Shown in pieces: positions 45,841 through 58,050 of a stretch of 64,000 nt of DNA (within the stretch, counting starts at the first letter, position 1; every line of letters starts with the position of its first letter). The stretch spans positions 10,916,001-10,980,000 of the forward strand of contig JBAIAC010000059.1 in assembly GCA_037349315.1 (NCBI GenBank), given 5' to 3'. The notes under the pieces are model-generated. The model had not been told where the DNA came from. It saw only the letters and a list, made by a program, of their open reading frames with translations, and made no database searches. This DNA is from Chelydra serpentina (taxonomy: Eukaryota > Chordata > Testudines > Chelydridae). A program made the position numbers and the translations under genes.

Positions 45841-46718
45841 TGCTAACTGGGGGGTGAGGACAAGCTCCCCTACAGTTATTTCACAGAAAAAGAGAAGGCC
45901 CAAATTCTGTTCTCCAGTAGACAATTGACTGCTGTGAAGCTGCACCAGTGTAAACAGGGCAGAACTTGACCAAGAGTGTCTGTCCATAGTGTCACTAGTT
46001 ACAATAGATCTGTTCCATGATAGGTTCAGTGCTTCAGCTAGATGTTCTCTCCCCTCACCCATCCCTTTAATTCTAAATCATGTCAGAGTCTTCAACCATC
46101 TTCACAGCTGGCTGGTAGATAGTTTGGACAGAAATCAGCCAGCGCTACCTGCTTCAAGATCTTTAATTCTTGATGGAACTGTGAATCTTGGTGTATTAGC
46201 CATTTGTTCAGAAAGGAGGAAGGGAGATGCAACACATTGGTGTCTTTCAACAGTATGATGATCTCCCCGTGTTGGGTGCCAGAACTGAGACTATGTTGTT
46301 CCGTGGGGCACTTTCTTTTGAAGAATTATAATCCAATGACACAGGACAAAGCACCAAAAGTAGTGAGACTTTCACCTTTTGACATCAGTGGCAAAACTCC
46401 CATTGACTTAACTGGAGCAGGTTGAGGCCTAAATAAAGTTTAGAGGATGAATTAAAAGAACCTAGAAAGCCTATGAAAATGAGATCCAAAAGCCTGGCTC
46501 AATCACAACTTCTCGCCCATTATGATAGTCTGATGGATAGTCTGTATAGTTTGAAAGAACGTGGAGACTCCTATTTATTGGTCTAAGTACAGAGGGGAAA
46601 TAGTGAAGGCTGGTGGGTATGCTAACCAGTGTTCCCAGGGCTGTGTAGTTATAATTTAAAAAGATTGTTACCTCTTTGTGATCTTTAAGAGTTGTTCTAA
46701 TGAATGCGTTATCAGGCT
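45841..46718. other. No gene seen; foldback half at 45898-45972
   Basis: 45898-45972 (ggcccaaattctgttctcca, then accagtgtaaacagggc) and 46383-46425 carry pieces of the ancient foldback families. The rest is unassigned. Confidence 0.45.
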
Positions 46719-46787
46719 GATCCAAAGTTCACTGAAGTCAGTGGAAAGACTCCGGTTGACTTCAGTGGCCTTTGGATCAGGCCCATA
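46719..46787. repeat. Ancient foldback repeat, family 3
   Basis: tgatccaaagttcactgaag, then tca and its partner tgacttcagtggcctttgga, then tca pair at 21 of 23 positions around a short centre. A half copy is at 2817-2842. Confidence 0.75.
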
Positions 46788-47004
46788 GGGGAGTATATGT
46801 ATTGTGTATAAATTCTTAGGAGCTACTGTGTATATCCTCATAGTGCCCAGGATGGAAGACAATACACTACTAGTGCATTTTAATTACAGACTTCTATCGT
46901 GTCAGAGAGTTGAACATCCTCTTTATCCAATAGTTGGAGTATCTCTAACTAACGAAATGACAGACTGCAAAAGAATGGGATTGAGTCAAATGTGAAGTGT
47001 AGCC

Positions 47005-47025
47005 CTTGTACCCTGGGGGTACAAG
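47005..47025. repeat. Short hairpin, 9-bp stem
   Basis: cttgtaccc and gggtacaag pair perfectly around tgg. No T-run follows and no gene precedes it. Confidence 0.8.
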
Positions 47026-47546
47026 TCACTACAAAACCACAATAAAGTGGTTGATACTTTCTAGCTTTAGGGAATGCTTCAGTTTCCTAACACAAATTGC
47101 CTGTAATAGATTTTAATTTCTGCGTGCATTCTGTAATTATTTTTGTTTCGATGTAACTGTGAAATTGAGTGTTTTGCTTCTGCTGTTATCAGGTCACTTC
47201 TGAAAATAAATAGTGTATCTCTCAGAACAGTGATGTTATTATTATTCAAAGGCTACATGTTTGGGCAATTATGCAAACATTGTCTTACTGTCAGTCAATC
47301 AAACCTTTTCCTGAATACCTGGGACACTTGAATGAATTAGACTTTTCTTCATCTTTGAATGCCACGGTGTGAGTCACTGTGCAGAGGGCGCATCTCTGTT
47401 ACCCTCCTGCCCTCAGCCCAAGACAAAAGTGCACCACCACCACCACATCCCTTTGTATACCCAAAGAATCACATTGCTGAGCAGCTGCTCACCTGAGTCA
47501 TCCCCTTGGAGTGAATGGTACTATTGCTGCGACCAACTGCTCATCA

Positions 47547-47616
47547 CTGTCAGGTGGGGTTCACATCCTGGTCCTAAAGGATGACATTTGCAATGCACTG
47601 GAACCCCACCTGACAG
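47547..47616. repeat. Exact 16-bp inverted repeat with 38-nt spacer
   Basis: ctgtcaggtggggttc (47547-47562) and gaaccccacctgacag (47601-47616) are exact complements. Not linked to a recognised element. Confidence 0.95.
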
Positions 47617-48105
47617 CACAATGAATCCCAGTGTCATCTCAAACACATGGCAAAACGACTGGGCTGTTTAAATTGGGAAATGCTAACGAACAGAGTTTGT
47701 TCCTAGCGCAAGAATAACATTTCTTATAAATGGCTTATTTTTATCTACAGATCCTATAGCCCATAACACAGTTGCACATAATAGTCAAGATCCAAAGCTA
47801 CGTGCCTTGTAAGGGCTTTTTTGGGGGTGATGGAGGTTGCATGTTGTCAAAAAAGAGGCTAATGGTCACTAATTTTGTGATGAAAATGTACTTGTTTCCG
47901 TGTCTAGATGGGCCCGTTTGAGTGAAAGTAGAGAACATTGATATTTTTGATATTCACATTTCAATGAAATGGCTAAAGTGAATTGAAACAGCAAAAATGT
48001 TATGTGAGATTCTGTTGAATAAGAACTGTGAATCTTGTACAGGTCCATTGTGTAAGACATTTACAGTAAATGAATAAATAAAAATACCTCTGAATTTGGT
48101 GACAG
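47617..48105. other. No gene seen
   Basis: Unassigned DNA. Confidence 0.5.
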
Positions 48106-48165
48106 GTTCCAGAGTGGTAGCCGTGTTAGTCTGTATCAGCAAAAACAACAAGGAGCCCTTCAGTA
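48106..48165 (-). mobile_element. Penelope-like tail terminus, minus strand
   Basis: ggttccagagtggtagccgt, then gttagtctgtatcagcaaaa is the complement of the last part of a turtle PLE tail. Only the terminal 60 bp are present. Confidence 0.65.
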
Positions 48166-50199
48166 CTAGAATCTTTATCACAGCTTTGAAAAATATTCTT
48201 TACAAAACCAGAATCACTCCATATTTTCACCCTTCCAATGGAATACCATGGCAGCGAGCATTTCATCTGTTGGCCATCTGCAAAAACTTCAGTGCAACAA
48301 CTTTTCATAGTGCATTTTTGAGTTTGGTTGATTGCCTGGCTTCCATGACAAGGCTAAAGTCTTATGATATTTCTTCCTTCTCTGATTGGCAAAGCCTGCC
48401 TCACGTGCTGAGGAAGATCAGCAGAAGCCATTTTGACCTGTTTTCTCGGGGAGGGAAGGAAAGGATCAGTGCTCATAGAAGAGCATGGACAGAATTTGAA
48501 GTGGCGCTCTGTTCCCCTTCCGTGCCACAGTGCTCTGTTCAGTGGTGCTTCTCTGCTCAGTCTCATGAAGATGATGAGCGTATGGGCAGGGGAAGGATAG
48601 CAGGGATAGACACCATGCCCAACATAAGGAATATATTGGGGCTCCAGTTGCTACTACAAATCTTAGGCTGAAGAAGTTGCAGTGGAGCACCTGCTCCACA
48701 TTGAGTCTTCTGTTTGAAAGGATTACTTTTCTCCACCCCTTGTTACAGATATCACCTATATAATCTGACACTAAATCTTTCTTCTCTGATTTGTCTGGAG
48801 TACCCTGCTGTGGTTCACTCAGATTTTTTTTGCTGGTTTTGTCTCATGCTATTATTTTATGAAACTTTTATTTGCTCATCTTCAATCCTGTGTCATCTGT
48901 TTTAATTGTGCCGCCTGTAGAGGTGACTTTAAATAAGTGGGACGGGATACAGGTTAGGGGCCAGACAAGGAGGTCACATGTGCATTCACCTGCTGGCATG
49001 TGCCTGAGTGGCCTTCCCTATTGGTGGAGCACCCTTTTGGTAGATGTTCGTGATTTGCATCCATTTTGTCTCTGTTCCTATCCTTGGCCAGTCTCCTTCA
49101 GACAAGGTCATGGATAAATTCCTTCCTGTAAGCTGTCCATTTACTATAACATCATAAGGCCTAATTCTCATCCAAGGCAAAGTATCCCCAAACTTTGACA
49201 GTCTGTCCCCTGTCCTCCACCGTCAGCTGTGCCTGCAGCTTTACCTCCACTCTCTGCCCCTCCTCTTGTAAAAACAGTTTGAACTGTTTGGTAAATTTCT
49301 CCAGTGTAGACGAGGCCTAAAGGACTTTGTGATTGAATTGGTGCCCTGTTTATGATGCCTGCTGTAAATGGCAGCATGCATGTGTTCTCGATAGTTCACT
49401 CCTTGAGCATGCAGAGCAGCGAGGTAATGTACAGCTCTGTGTGAATGGTTATGCACAGTGCAGGGCTGTAAAATGTAGGCAATTAAAGATGCCCACTCCA
49501 AAGGAGACAGGAAGGAGGCAAAGTCATGTTTTTACCCCAACTCTGTGTTGGCGAGTAGTAGTGGTTGGCTTTGTAGAAGAGCATACACTACTAACCGCTC
49601 AGAGCCTCTGCTGTGGCAAGTGCAGCTCTTCACCTCCTCCAACACCAGGGAGTGCCCCAAAAGTGCAATACAACCCATAAATAATCCAGTTTTCTCACGC
49701 TGTCTCTCCCATTCTCTGTCTTCCCAGGACTTCAGTGGGTGTAAATCAGTAGGGCTCCAAAGACCTACGTGCTGCTTTACGCCAGGATCTGGGCCACAGC
49801 TGGCTGCTTTCCCACTTCTTTAATAGCGCGAAAGTTCATGAGCACAATGTTGTGTGTGAACGAGGCTTTTTCACCTGATGGGTGGGGATGGGGAGAAAGC
49901 AAAATTTCAGCTTTGCAGAACTGAACAAGACAGAATGGAGACTTTTTCTGAACCAGCTTCAATGAGAAAAAGGGCTTAGCTTTGCACAACTCAGCTCCTT
50001 CTGGTGAAACTTCACATTTGTGAGGAAGGCCAGCAAAAGTTCTGGACACCACTTAATTCCACCATGAGAACTTAAGTGGCTGCAATGGGGCATCTGCCCC
50101 ACACTGGCCCAGAAGGGGTAATAGAGCCCTAGGGAGGCTGTTCGGGAGGCAGCCATTTAGAGAGGGGCTGTAAGGAGCAGCCAGTCGAGGCAGGGCTGG
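48166..50199. other. No gene seen; possible Harbinger-type end at 49301-49319
   Basis: The 191-codon frame at 48096-48671 starts in the PLE tail and shows no similarity. cagtgtagacgaggcctaa (49301-49319) looks like one Harbinger-type terminal repeat, but a convincing partner was not found. Confidence 0.4.
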
Positions 50200-50860
50200 C
50201 CCATATAAGAGAGGCTGCAGGGCAGAGCAGCTTCAATAGTTGCCTGGAATTTGAGGAGGGAAGACCAGGCTATTAGCAGGAGGAAGGAGTGCCAGCACCC
50301 TGGACAGAACAGTGCTGCCAGCAGGGACCGGGGAAGCTAGAGAGAGCTTCTGGCTAGCTGCTAAGACTGGCAGGCTGAAGCCCTGAGGTAAGAGTGATGA
50401 AGGTGCTGGGGGCTGTGAGGAAGTGGCCCAGGGAAATGAACTGAGGGGTCAGAGGAGACGCAGCAAGTGGCAGCCATCTGCAGGGTCCCTGGGCCGGGAC
50501 CCAGAGTAGTGGGCAGGCCTAGGTCCCCCTTGCCCTCCCGCCCCCGCCCTGCCACTGAGGAAGTGGACAATGGGCTGCAGACACCACTGAGGGAAGTGGC
50601 TGGACAGTGGACTGCAGTTCCCCCAAAAGGGAAGAGAACAGAGCGTGACACGGCCAGAGGGCTGTGCCACGAAGAGGATAATGTGGTCCTGGGAGTGACA
50701 TGGGGCCTGGAGCAGAAGTTGCAGTGGTGAGACCCCACCAGAAGAGGGCACACCAGGTAGCAGAGCTAATCCGTGGGCCAGCTGGCAGGAGGCGCCACTG
50801 TGAGTTGCATCCCATCACAGTGGCACATAGGCCATTGTGCTGGTCTTTGTGCAGGGTTGA
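50200..50860. repeat. GC-rich unassigned repeat, possibly LTR-derived
   Basis: Text such as ggctgcagggcagagcagct, ccctgggccgggacccagag and tgtgaggaagtggcccaggg shares style and short blocks with 22557-23600. Frames on both strands overlap and are compositional. Confidence 0.35.
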
Positions 50861-52559
50861 ATTTCACCCTATGTTAATAGTGCAATAATTCAGATTTGCG
50901 GTCATTAAAGTTTTATCACATGAAGAAAATCATCATTGTAACTGTCAAAGTATTACTGATTATGGAACCTTCCCCCCGGTAATCAATTGCCTTTTTGTAA
51001 ATAAGTATGTGCAGCAATTAAATGGGTGGGATTTAAATTTTCTGCATTTTCTGGGCAGCTGGGCTACCTCCTGCCTACATGGTATTTATCAAGGCAGCAT
51101 GTCCAAGAAAGGGAAAAATATTCATTTATTATTAGAATTTTAAAAAAATATATTTAAATTGTATGATCTGAATAAGTCAAGTGTTACAAATCGCTTTTGA
51201 ACTAGCCCCACAACACACAACAGCTCTATTGAGACCATGGATACAGTTACACTCATTGGGACACACTCACCCATGCCTGTGCAAGGAGGAGCTCATCAAG
51301 CTTCACACTCCAGTCTCCACCCGATCGTTTCACTCCCTCCCTGGTTCTGCCCAGGCAGGGCAACTTTAGGTTCTTCCCAGAGCTCCATAATGAAAGCTGC
51401 AGAGGGGCTGAGCTGCATCCATGCACTCACCTTGGCAATGCCTCCTTCTCAGTCAGTGCCCTTCACTCAATGGGATAACTATGGCTGCTCCCTGTTAGAG
51501 GAGACAATGTACCTGCCTTGACCCACTGTAGTCCTTCCCCACCCCCCACCCCCACTGTTAGACTTCCTGCAGACAGGGTTTGTGCCCTGGCTTATTCCAC
51601 CAGTTTATATTAGGGAAGAATGTAGCCCACTGGCAAATGACACCCAGGTAATCACTCCACACCTTTCCAAGTGACGATCCTTTCTGGAGTCACTTCTGCT
51701 AGTCTCTTTCAAAGAAGACTGTGCCGTTATTCCAGTGTTCCTCATTCCAACATGTAACACTGCCAATACTTTCCTTTATTCAAGCAGTCTAAGCCTACAC
51801 TTGGCTGATCACTCACTGGGCAAAATTGGAACAAGTGCCTGTTCTGGTTGTTCAAGCACCTGAACAACCAAAAGATCCTTATTTTTCCTGCATTCCATCA
51901 CCATATGTAAAGAAGTAACCATTGCAATCTTGCAGTTCACACAGTGCTTGCTGTGATTCCTATTGATAGTCTGTAATACCTCCAGAGTTGTGAGTAGGAC
52001 TTTTAAAACACCCACCTTGTGCCTTGTGTTTATGGTGTTTTTTCCTTATTTACTCAGAGACCTTCCTCCAGCCTCTGTCAGATATTCTGCCCCCGATTTT
52101 TATTTTGAATAGTGGGCCACCTTAGGTATCTCAACACACACATGCAAATCTTACTACTTGCCACTTTGTCATTCCCTCCCCAAGGCCCAAAAATCTATCA
52201 CTGACGTTACTGACTTTGCCATTGTCAGGTGTTTGTGGACAATATCTGAGATAGAGCATAGGCAACCATATCCCATATATATCACCCCTACAAGACTCTC
52301 CACTTCTCCTCTTAGTGCTGTGGGCTGCTTTATCAATCACCAGCCATCATTTGTGTGCATTCAGAACAGCACAGGCACGTACAGTCAAATTCCCCGTCCC
52401 TGCCATGCAGAGGGCTAGTACAAGGCCTGCATAATACCTGAGTCCAACTGACACCCTATGTACAATGCATCTGTTTATTCAGCATGGCTAAAAGGAAAAG
52501 GCTGGATTCACTTTTCCCTGCCCCCAAGGCAAGTAGTCTCCTGTGGGGCAATCATCAAT
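50861..52559. other. No gene seen
   Basis: Unassigned DNA. Confidence 0.5.
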
Positions 52560-52780
52560 CTCTGTAATGCTACCCAGCTCTTATAGAGCACTTTCCAGCC
52601 AGAGATCTCAAATCGCTTCACAGAGGAGGCCACTGTCATTATCCCCGTGTTACAGATGGGGAAACTGAAGCCCAGAGAGGTGAAGTGACTTGCTCATGGT
52701 CCCCAGCAGGCCAGTGACAGAGCCGGAATACCACCCAGCTCTCCTGAGTCCTGGGCTGGTCTCCTGTCCACCACGCCCAG
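52560..52780 (-). repeat. MIR-like element, antisense
   Basis: cattatccccgtgttacaga, then tggggaaactgaagcccaga, then gtgaagtgacttgctcatgg is the complement of the MIR core. Confidence 0.75.
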
Positions 52781-52794
52781 CTGCAGGGAATGCT

Positions 52795-52960
52795 GGAATG
52801 GTGTCCCGAGCCTCTGTCAGAAGCTGGGATTGGATGACAGGGCATGGATCACTTGATGATAACCTGTCTGTTCATTCCCTTTGGGGCACTTGCCATTGGC
52901 CACTGTCAGAGGACAGGATACTGGGCTTGATGGACCCAGCATGGCCATTTTTATGTTCAA
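52795..52960 (+). mobile_element. CR1 LINE 3' end, plus strand
   Basis: ggatcacttgatgataacct, tgttcattccctttggggca, then ggacaggatactgggcttga and a terminus of cagcatggccatttttatgt match a CR1 3' UTR end of the same type as the one at 7218 on the other strand. Confidence 0.88.
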
Positions 52961-54276
52961 GGACTTTCCCTGCTCCATAGTGGTGAGGCAGCGTTGTGCC
53001 ATTGTGTGCTAAATGTTGTAAAAGACACTGAGATGTGGTAGCTATGGACACCTGGTAAATGGGTGTAAGAGTAACAATAAATATAACACGGATTTATTTA
53101 TAGAGTGCCCCTTCCTTGTTCTTCCCCCTTCAGCCAGGCATTGCCCAAACAATTCATATGATGATACATCATCAGGCAAAAAGCCCAACACATACTAAAA
53201 AGCCAAAGTTGCATTACAAAAAATACTAGGGTCATCCTCATAGGCCACAAAAAATAGGGAAAGGGAGTTCATTGCCCTGGGGCAGCCCTGCAGATATGCT
53301 GTCGTCCTTTGAGCAAAGATCTGAATGCGGGAAGGGGGAGTGTTAGAAGAGGATATATATTTGGCAGCATCTGAGACTCAGGTTGAGCTGGTCAAGGCAT
53401 TTCAGCTTTGTCCTGTCTCTTCAGTTTGTTATGTGAAAGTGAGGGTGCCCAGGTGATTTCTATGGCATGGGCATTACAGGCATGCAGTGGCTGAATCCTG
53501 TCACTAGAGATGAAGAAAGCATGGCAGGTGATCACAAAGAGAATTAGCTCATGTATTTTGACAGGTGAAGCCTAAATAAAGTGAACTAATTTGACAGGAA
53601 GTGAAGCCAAGTTGCAATGGAAGGGACGACATCTCAGAAAGAGCAGATTATCAGAAGAAACAAAATATGTGGATGAGAAATACAAAAACGCAAATATTGA
53701 GTCAACATTGCACCTTAAACAGCCAAGTTCGCGCAGAGGCTTTATATCCGCCACATGCTGTTCTCTGCTTGGCACTTTTGGATAAGGTAGAAATCACAAC
53801 CATAGTAAATGCTTCCAGATCTTAACTCAAGGCAGTGGGGGAGTCCGTGTGACTGCTGTTCCCTAGGGGAGAGAGAAAATGCTATGTGGGGCACCAAAGC
53901 AACGGTGGATTTCTTAGCATATGGTCTTTTTAACTGTGAGCTCTGACAGCTCTCTGCTGTATGGAAGCAAGGGAAATCATTACGAATATCATTAGCAGGC
54001 AGTTTGAAAGATTTCTAGCCACTGTGTTTCAGAAGAAGCTACATATAAGCAAATGGGGAAACTTAACAAAAGTTATGGTTCGAAAAAGTTTGATCTTTGA
54101 GTTAAAAAAGAAAAGAAAATATATATGTAAGAAACTACAGATAATGTGCAAAATTAGGATTTTTTTCATTAAAGATGCTCCCAACCAAATATACTGTAGG
54201 AGCAGAAAAATACCATCTACCCAGATCAGCGCCATTAACAAGCTGGCCTACTTTGGGGCTGTATTTCTGTGTCTAA
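52961..54276. other. No gene seen
   Basis: Unassigned; AT-rich toward 54000-54200. Confidence 0.5.
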
Positions 54277-54848
54277 GGGCTTGGCTACACTACAAAATTA
54301 AGTCGACTTTATCTAATTCGACCTCGAGCCTCCAAATTAATTAAATTGATTGTGCGTGGCCACACTATGCTCATTGTCTTGAGGGAGTGCGTCCTCACTT
54401 GCGGTGCCTGCATCAATGCACAAAGCAGTGCATTGTGGGTAGCTATCCCAAAGTGCAACTTTCCACCATGTGTTTTGAGAAGTTTGTGCAGTGCCTCATG
54501 GGACCAAAACATTGTCGCAGGGGAGAATAGGAACATTGCATTGGCATCCCATGATGCACTGTCCTCCCTCCCTCATATCAACGGCAAACAACCCAGTGGT
54601 TTTCGCACTGTAAAACTGCCGCGCATACACCATAACCCCAGAAGCATGGAGCCTTCTCAGTTGTGCACTCTTGCTGTGAGCATCTCAAACACCTTGCGCC
54701 TTCTCCTGCAATATTTCCAGAGCCGAAGAAGGATCCGCTGCGCAGAACATAGCAATGTCCTGCAAGCAGCCCTGCTGCAAGCCATTGTAAAAAAACAATT
54801 CACAGTTGCTTCTGGCAGTCACAGAGCAGCTGCATTATGTTGAGCGCC

Positions 54849-55757
54849 TGTGAAACAAGCACTGACTGGTGGGACCGCATCATTTTGCAGGTATGGGATG
54901 ATGAGCAGTGGCTGAAGAACTTTTGAATGCGGAAGGCCACCTGCCAGGAACTTTATGCAGAGCTTTCCCCTGCCCTGCAGTTCAGCAACACAAAAATGAG
55001 AGCTGCTCTGACAGCAGAGAAGCGAGTGGCGATCGCTATTTGGAAGCTTGCAATGCCAGACAGTTAATGGTCAGTGGGGAACCAATTTGGAGTAGGTAAA
55101 TCAACCGTGGCAGCTGCTGTGCTCCAAGTGTGCAGAGCCATTAATCGACTTCTGCTATGAAGGGTAGCGAGTCTGGGATGTTTAGTTTTGCCGTGATGGG
55201 GGTTCCCTAATTGCGGTGGGACGATAGATGGCACGCATATCTCCATCTTGGCACCAGACCACCTTGCCAAAGAGTACATACACTGAAAGAGATACTTTTC
55301 AAAGGTGTTGCAAGTGCTGGTGGATCACAGGGGGTGTTTCACCGACATCAACGTAGGATGGTCGGGAAAGGTTCATGAAGCGTGCATCTTTAGGAACTCG
55401 AGTCTGTTCAAAAATCTGCAATCCAGGACTTTCTTTCCAGACCACAAAATTAACATTGACGAAGTTGAGATTCCTATAGTTATCCTGGGAGACCCAGCCT
55501 ACCCCTTGCTCCCATGGCTCATGAAGCCATACACCAGCCATTTGGACAGCAATAAGGAACAGTGCAACTATAGGCTCAGCAAGTGCAGAATGGCGGTTAA
55601 ATGTGCCTTTGGTCATTTAAAAGGGTGCTGGAGAAGTTTACTAACAAGGTTGGACCTTAGTGAAGAGAACTTCCCCATGGTTATAGCTGCCTGCTGTGTG
55701 GTCCATAATATCTGTGGGGGGAAAAGGGGGAAATTTTACGCAGGGGTGGGCAGTTGA
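54849..55757 (+). pseudogene. Harbinger (DDE) transposase, five in-frame stops, catalytic Glu changed
   Basis: This enzyme excises and inserts Harbinger elements; the vertebrate domesticated relative is HARBI1. A single frame runs from STDWWDRIILQVWDDEQW to the end without a frameshift. It contains five stops, at 54924, 55065, 55158, 55194 and 55284. The DNA-binding helix-turn-helix reads VGNQFGVGKSTVAAAVLQVC. The first catalytic Asp is in GGTIDGTHIS (codon 55227-55229) and the second in VILGDPAYP (55491-55493). The third catalytic position, usually Glu in 'ECAFG', is Lys in VKCAFGHLKG (codon 55599-55601). The last open part (55305-55757, 150 codons) ends VIAACCVVHNICGG. A poly(A) signal follows at 55966. 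It is inactive by both stops and the Lys change. Confidence 0.93.
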
Positions 55758-56122
55758 GGCAGATCACATGGCAGCCATTTTTGAGCACCCAGACACCAGG
55801 GCAATAAGAAGAGCACAGCAAGGGGCGCTGGGTATCCACGAGGCTTTGAAAAGCCGTTTCAATAATGAGTCACAGTAATGTGAGCTGCTTGTCTGCATTG
55901 TGCTTTCCCAAAGCATCACTGTCCCTGTAAAGCCAACCCCCTACCCAAGCCCACTGATTCTACTCAATAAAGAACATTTCTTTCTCGAATCCATTTACTT
56001 TATTTAACAAACATAAGTAAAGAGAGAGAACAGGAAAAAAAATTAGCCTTGGGGAAAAGGGATTGTAAAGTTGGAACAGGAGAAACATTTTTAGCTGTGT
56101 AACATAACACCGCATTCTAGAC

Positions 56123-58050
56123 CATCAAAGGTCTGTGAATTGGCGCCTTCTGTTCCTACCCTCCCCCTGAGTTAAGTGAAAGGGATAATGGACTTTTCTC
56201 CTCATGGAACGCTTGCGGGAGGGTGATTCTGCACCAGGTGATGCTGACTGGCTGTTCACCAGGATCTGCAGAAGGACTCTACCCTCCTGTTTCTGTTTCT
56301 GCAGTTCAGCCAGATGCCTCAACATGTCTGATTGGTCCCTCATAATCCGAAGCATCTCATCCTGCACCTCATGCCCATGGGAAGTTTTCCTGCTCTCCAT
56401 GTCCATGTCTAGCTTCTCAGATAGTGAAATCCTCCACGCTCTCAGCTCTGTTTCAGCTGTCCCGGAGGCGTTCATTATCTCGGTGAACATGTCCTCCCGC
56501 AGTCTCTTCCTCCTCCTCCTAATCAGCGAAAGTCTGCTTTCAGGTGTTGATGACACGCCGAAGGACACATTTCCAGCTGTCAGTCATGGTAAAAAAGAAA
56601 GGAGCCATTGAACATGCATAAAATGTTTCCATAGCAAGGCCGTTTTCATTAAAAAAAAAAAAATCTTATTACACTAGGTGCAAGCCATAACATAATCAGA
56701 ATCCGTAACAGTTCACTGCACCGTTTTGCTGCTCCAGCCATGGTGAGTAGCCCCCCCGCCCCCCCGAGTCATGGGTGACCGCACTTGTAATGAAGTTTAT
56801 GGCAGGCTCATGTCGGGAGCAGAGGTAGCTAGTCAAACAATGGTCCTTCCCCATAGCACCATGGGAAGCTGTTTATGAACAGGGCGGGAGGGGGAATGTT
56901 TTCACTCCCAAATTGCGGAATCTCACATGTGGGGCCCTAGTCCCCTATCAGCCACTTAAACTACTTGCTGACCAATGCCAAGCACAGTAAAGGCACATTA
57001 GTGGCCGCGTGGATTGGTGATCCGGAATGGGGTGGGATGGTGAGGGGCGGGGGATTCTACATGCTCTTTTTTTTTTTCTTGTAAGAGCACTTTTAATGAG
57101 AACTTCCCCCATTTCCCCTATGTGGCAGTCTCCTGAGGGTAACAGAGGCGGAAAGGAAGGAGATGCTGCAAGCATCTGGGTATAGACTCAGCCCTTCTGA
57201 TGCTATGCTGTGTACTACAATGGTGCTAGCAGAATTAATTCAGGAGTTGCATGGGAAAGCGTCCTACCATGGTGGAAGAAATAAGACTGCCCTGCCAAGA
57301 AACCTTCTGCAAAGGATTGCAGTGTACCTCCATTAAAGTTTCCTAGAGATATCCATGGAGGATTCCTGGGCTATCCCAGTCTACATAAACAATCTTTTCC
57401 GGGGGCCACCCTCTGAGTAGCTGGAGTGGCCTCTTGTAAGCAGAGAACCACAGCACCTCGCTTTTTCTTCACAGTAAACATGCAATATCACTGAATGTGT
57501 GTGCCTGCTAAAGTTTAACTGGACTTTGATTGTAACTGTATACTCACCAGAGGTGACTTCCCCGGCATCACAGTTGGCCACCGTGATGTCCTGCGACCCA
57601 CAGGGCTCCAGGGTTAAAAATATTTCCTGACTCTCAGAGAAAATGGATCCAAGCTCGCCTGTCTTCCATTCTCCTCCTCCTCTTCCTCATCCAGCATATC
57701 ATCCTTCTTGTTGTCCTTAGACTCACACACCTGTGACGTGTCCACGTTGCTTGTGAGAGTACTGGTAGGGTCATCCCTGAGAATCGCATGCAGCTCATTG
57801 TAGAACTGTCATGTGTGGGGTTCAGTATCAGAACGACTGTTTGCCTCCTTTGCCTTCTGGTACGCTTGGCGAAGTTCATTTATTTTCACATGGCACTGCT
57901 GTGTGTCCCTTGTGTAGCCCTTCTCCTCCATTCCACGAGCAATTTTTGCATAGATGTCGGCGTTTCTTCTGCTGGATCAGAGCTCTGCACAGATTCTTCT
58001 CCCCACACAGCGATGAGATCCACCAACTCCTGTGCCGACCAGGCTGGAGT
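56123..58050 (-). pseudogene. Harbinger Myb/SANT-like protein, two exons, broken
   Basis: Harbinger elements encode a second protein with a Myb/trihelix domain that helps bring the transposase to the DNA. On the minus strand, exon 1 (about 58050-57548) reads VDLIAVWGEESVQ, then after a frameshift NADIYAKIARGMEEKGYTRD and QQCHVKINELRQAYQKAKEA, the trihelix core. Next comes an acidic stretch near 57690-57650. It ends at a GTGAGT donor (GT at 57547-57546). After an intron of about 1 kb with a T-rich, AG-ended acceptor, exon 2 (about 56576-56123) reads LIRRRRKRLREDMFTEIMNA, RIMRDQSDMLRHLAELQKQK and a C-terminal KRSMRRKVHYPF, where a coiled-coil is likely. A stop inside exon 1 follows EPHT. Exon 2 alone remains open (147 codons). 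Confidence 0.85.

Noticed and set aside
48096..48671. 191-codon plus-strand frame
   Set aside because: It begins inside a PLE tail fragment and shows no motif; it overlaps equally plausible frames on the other strand.
49158..49319. Possible Harbinger-type MITE with ends aggcct and aggcct
   Set aside because: Only six terminal bases match convincingly; the left end lacks the 'tctacact' block.
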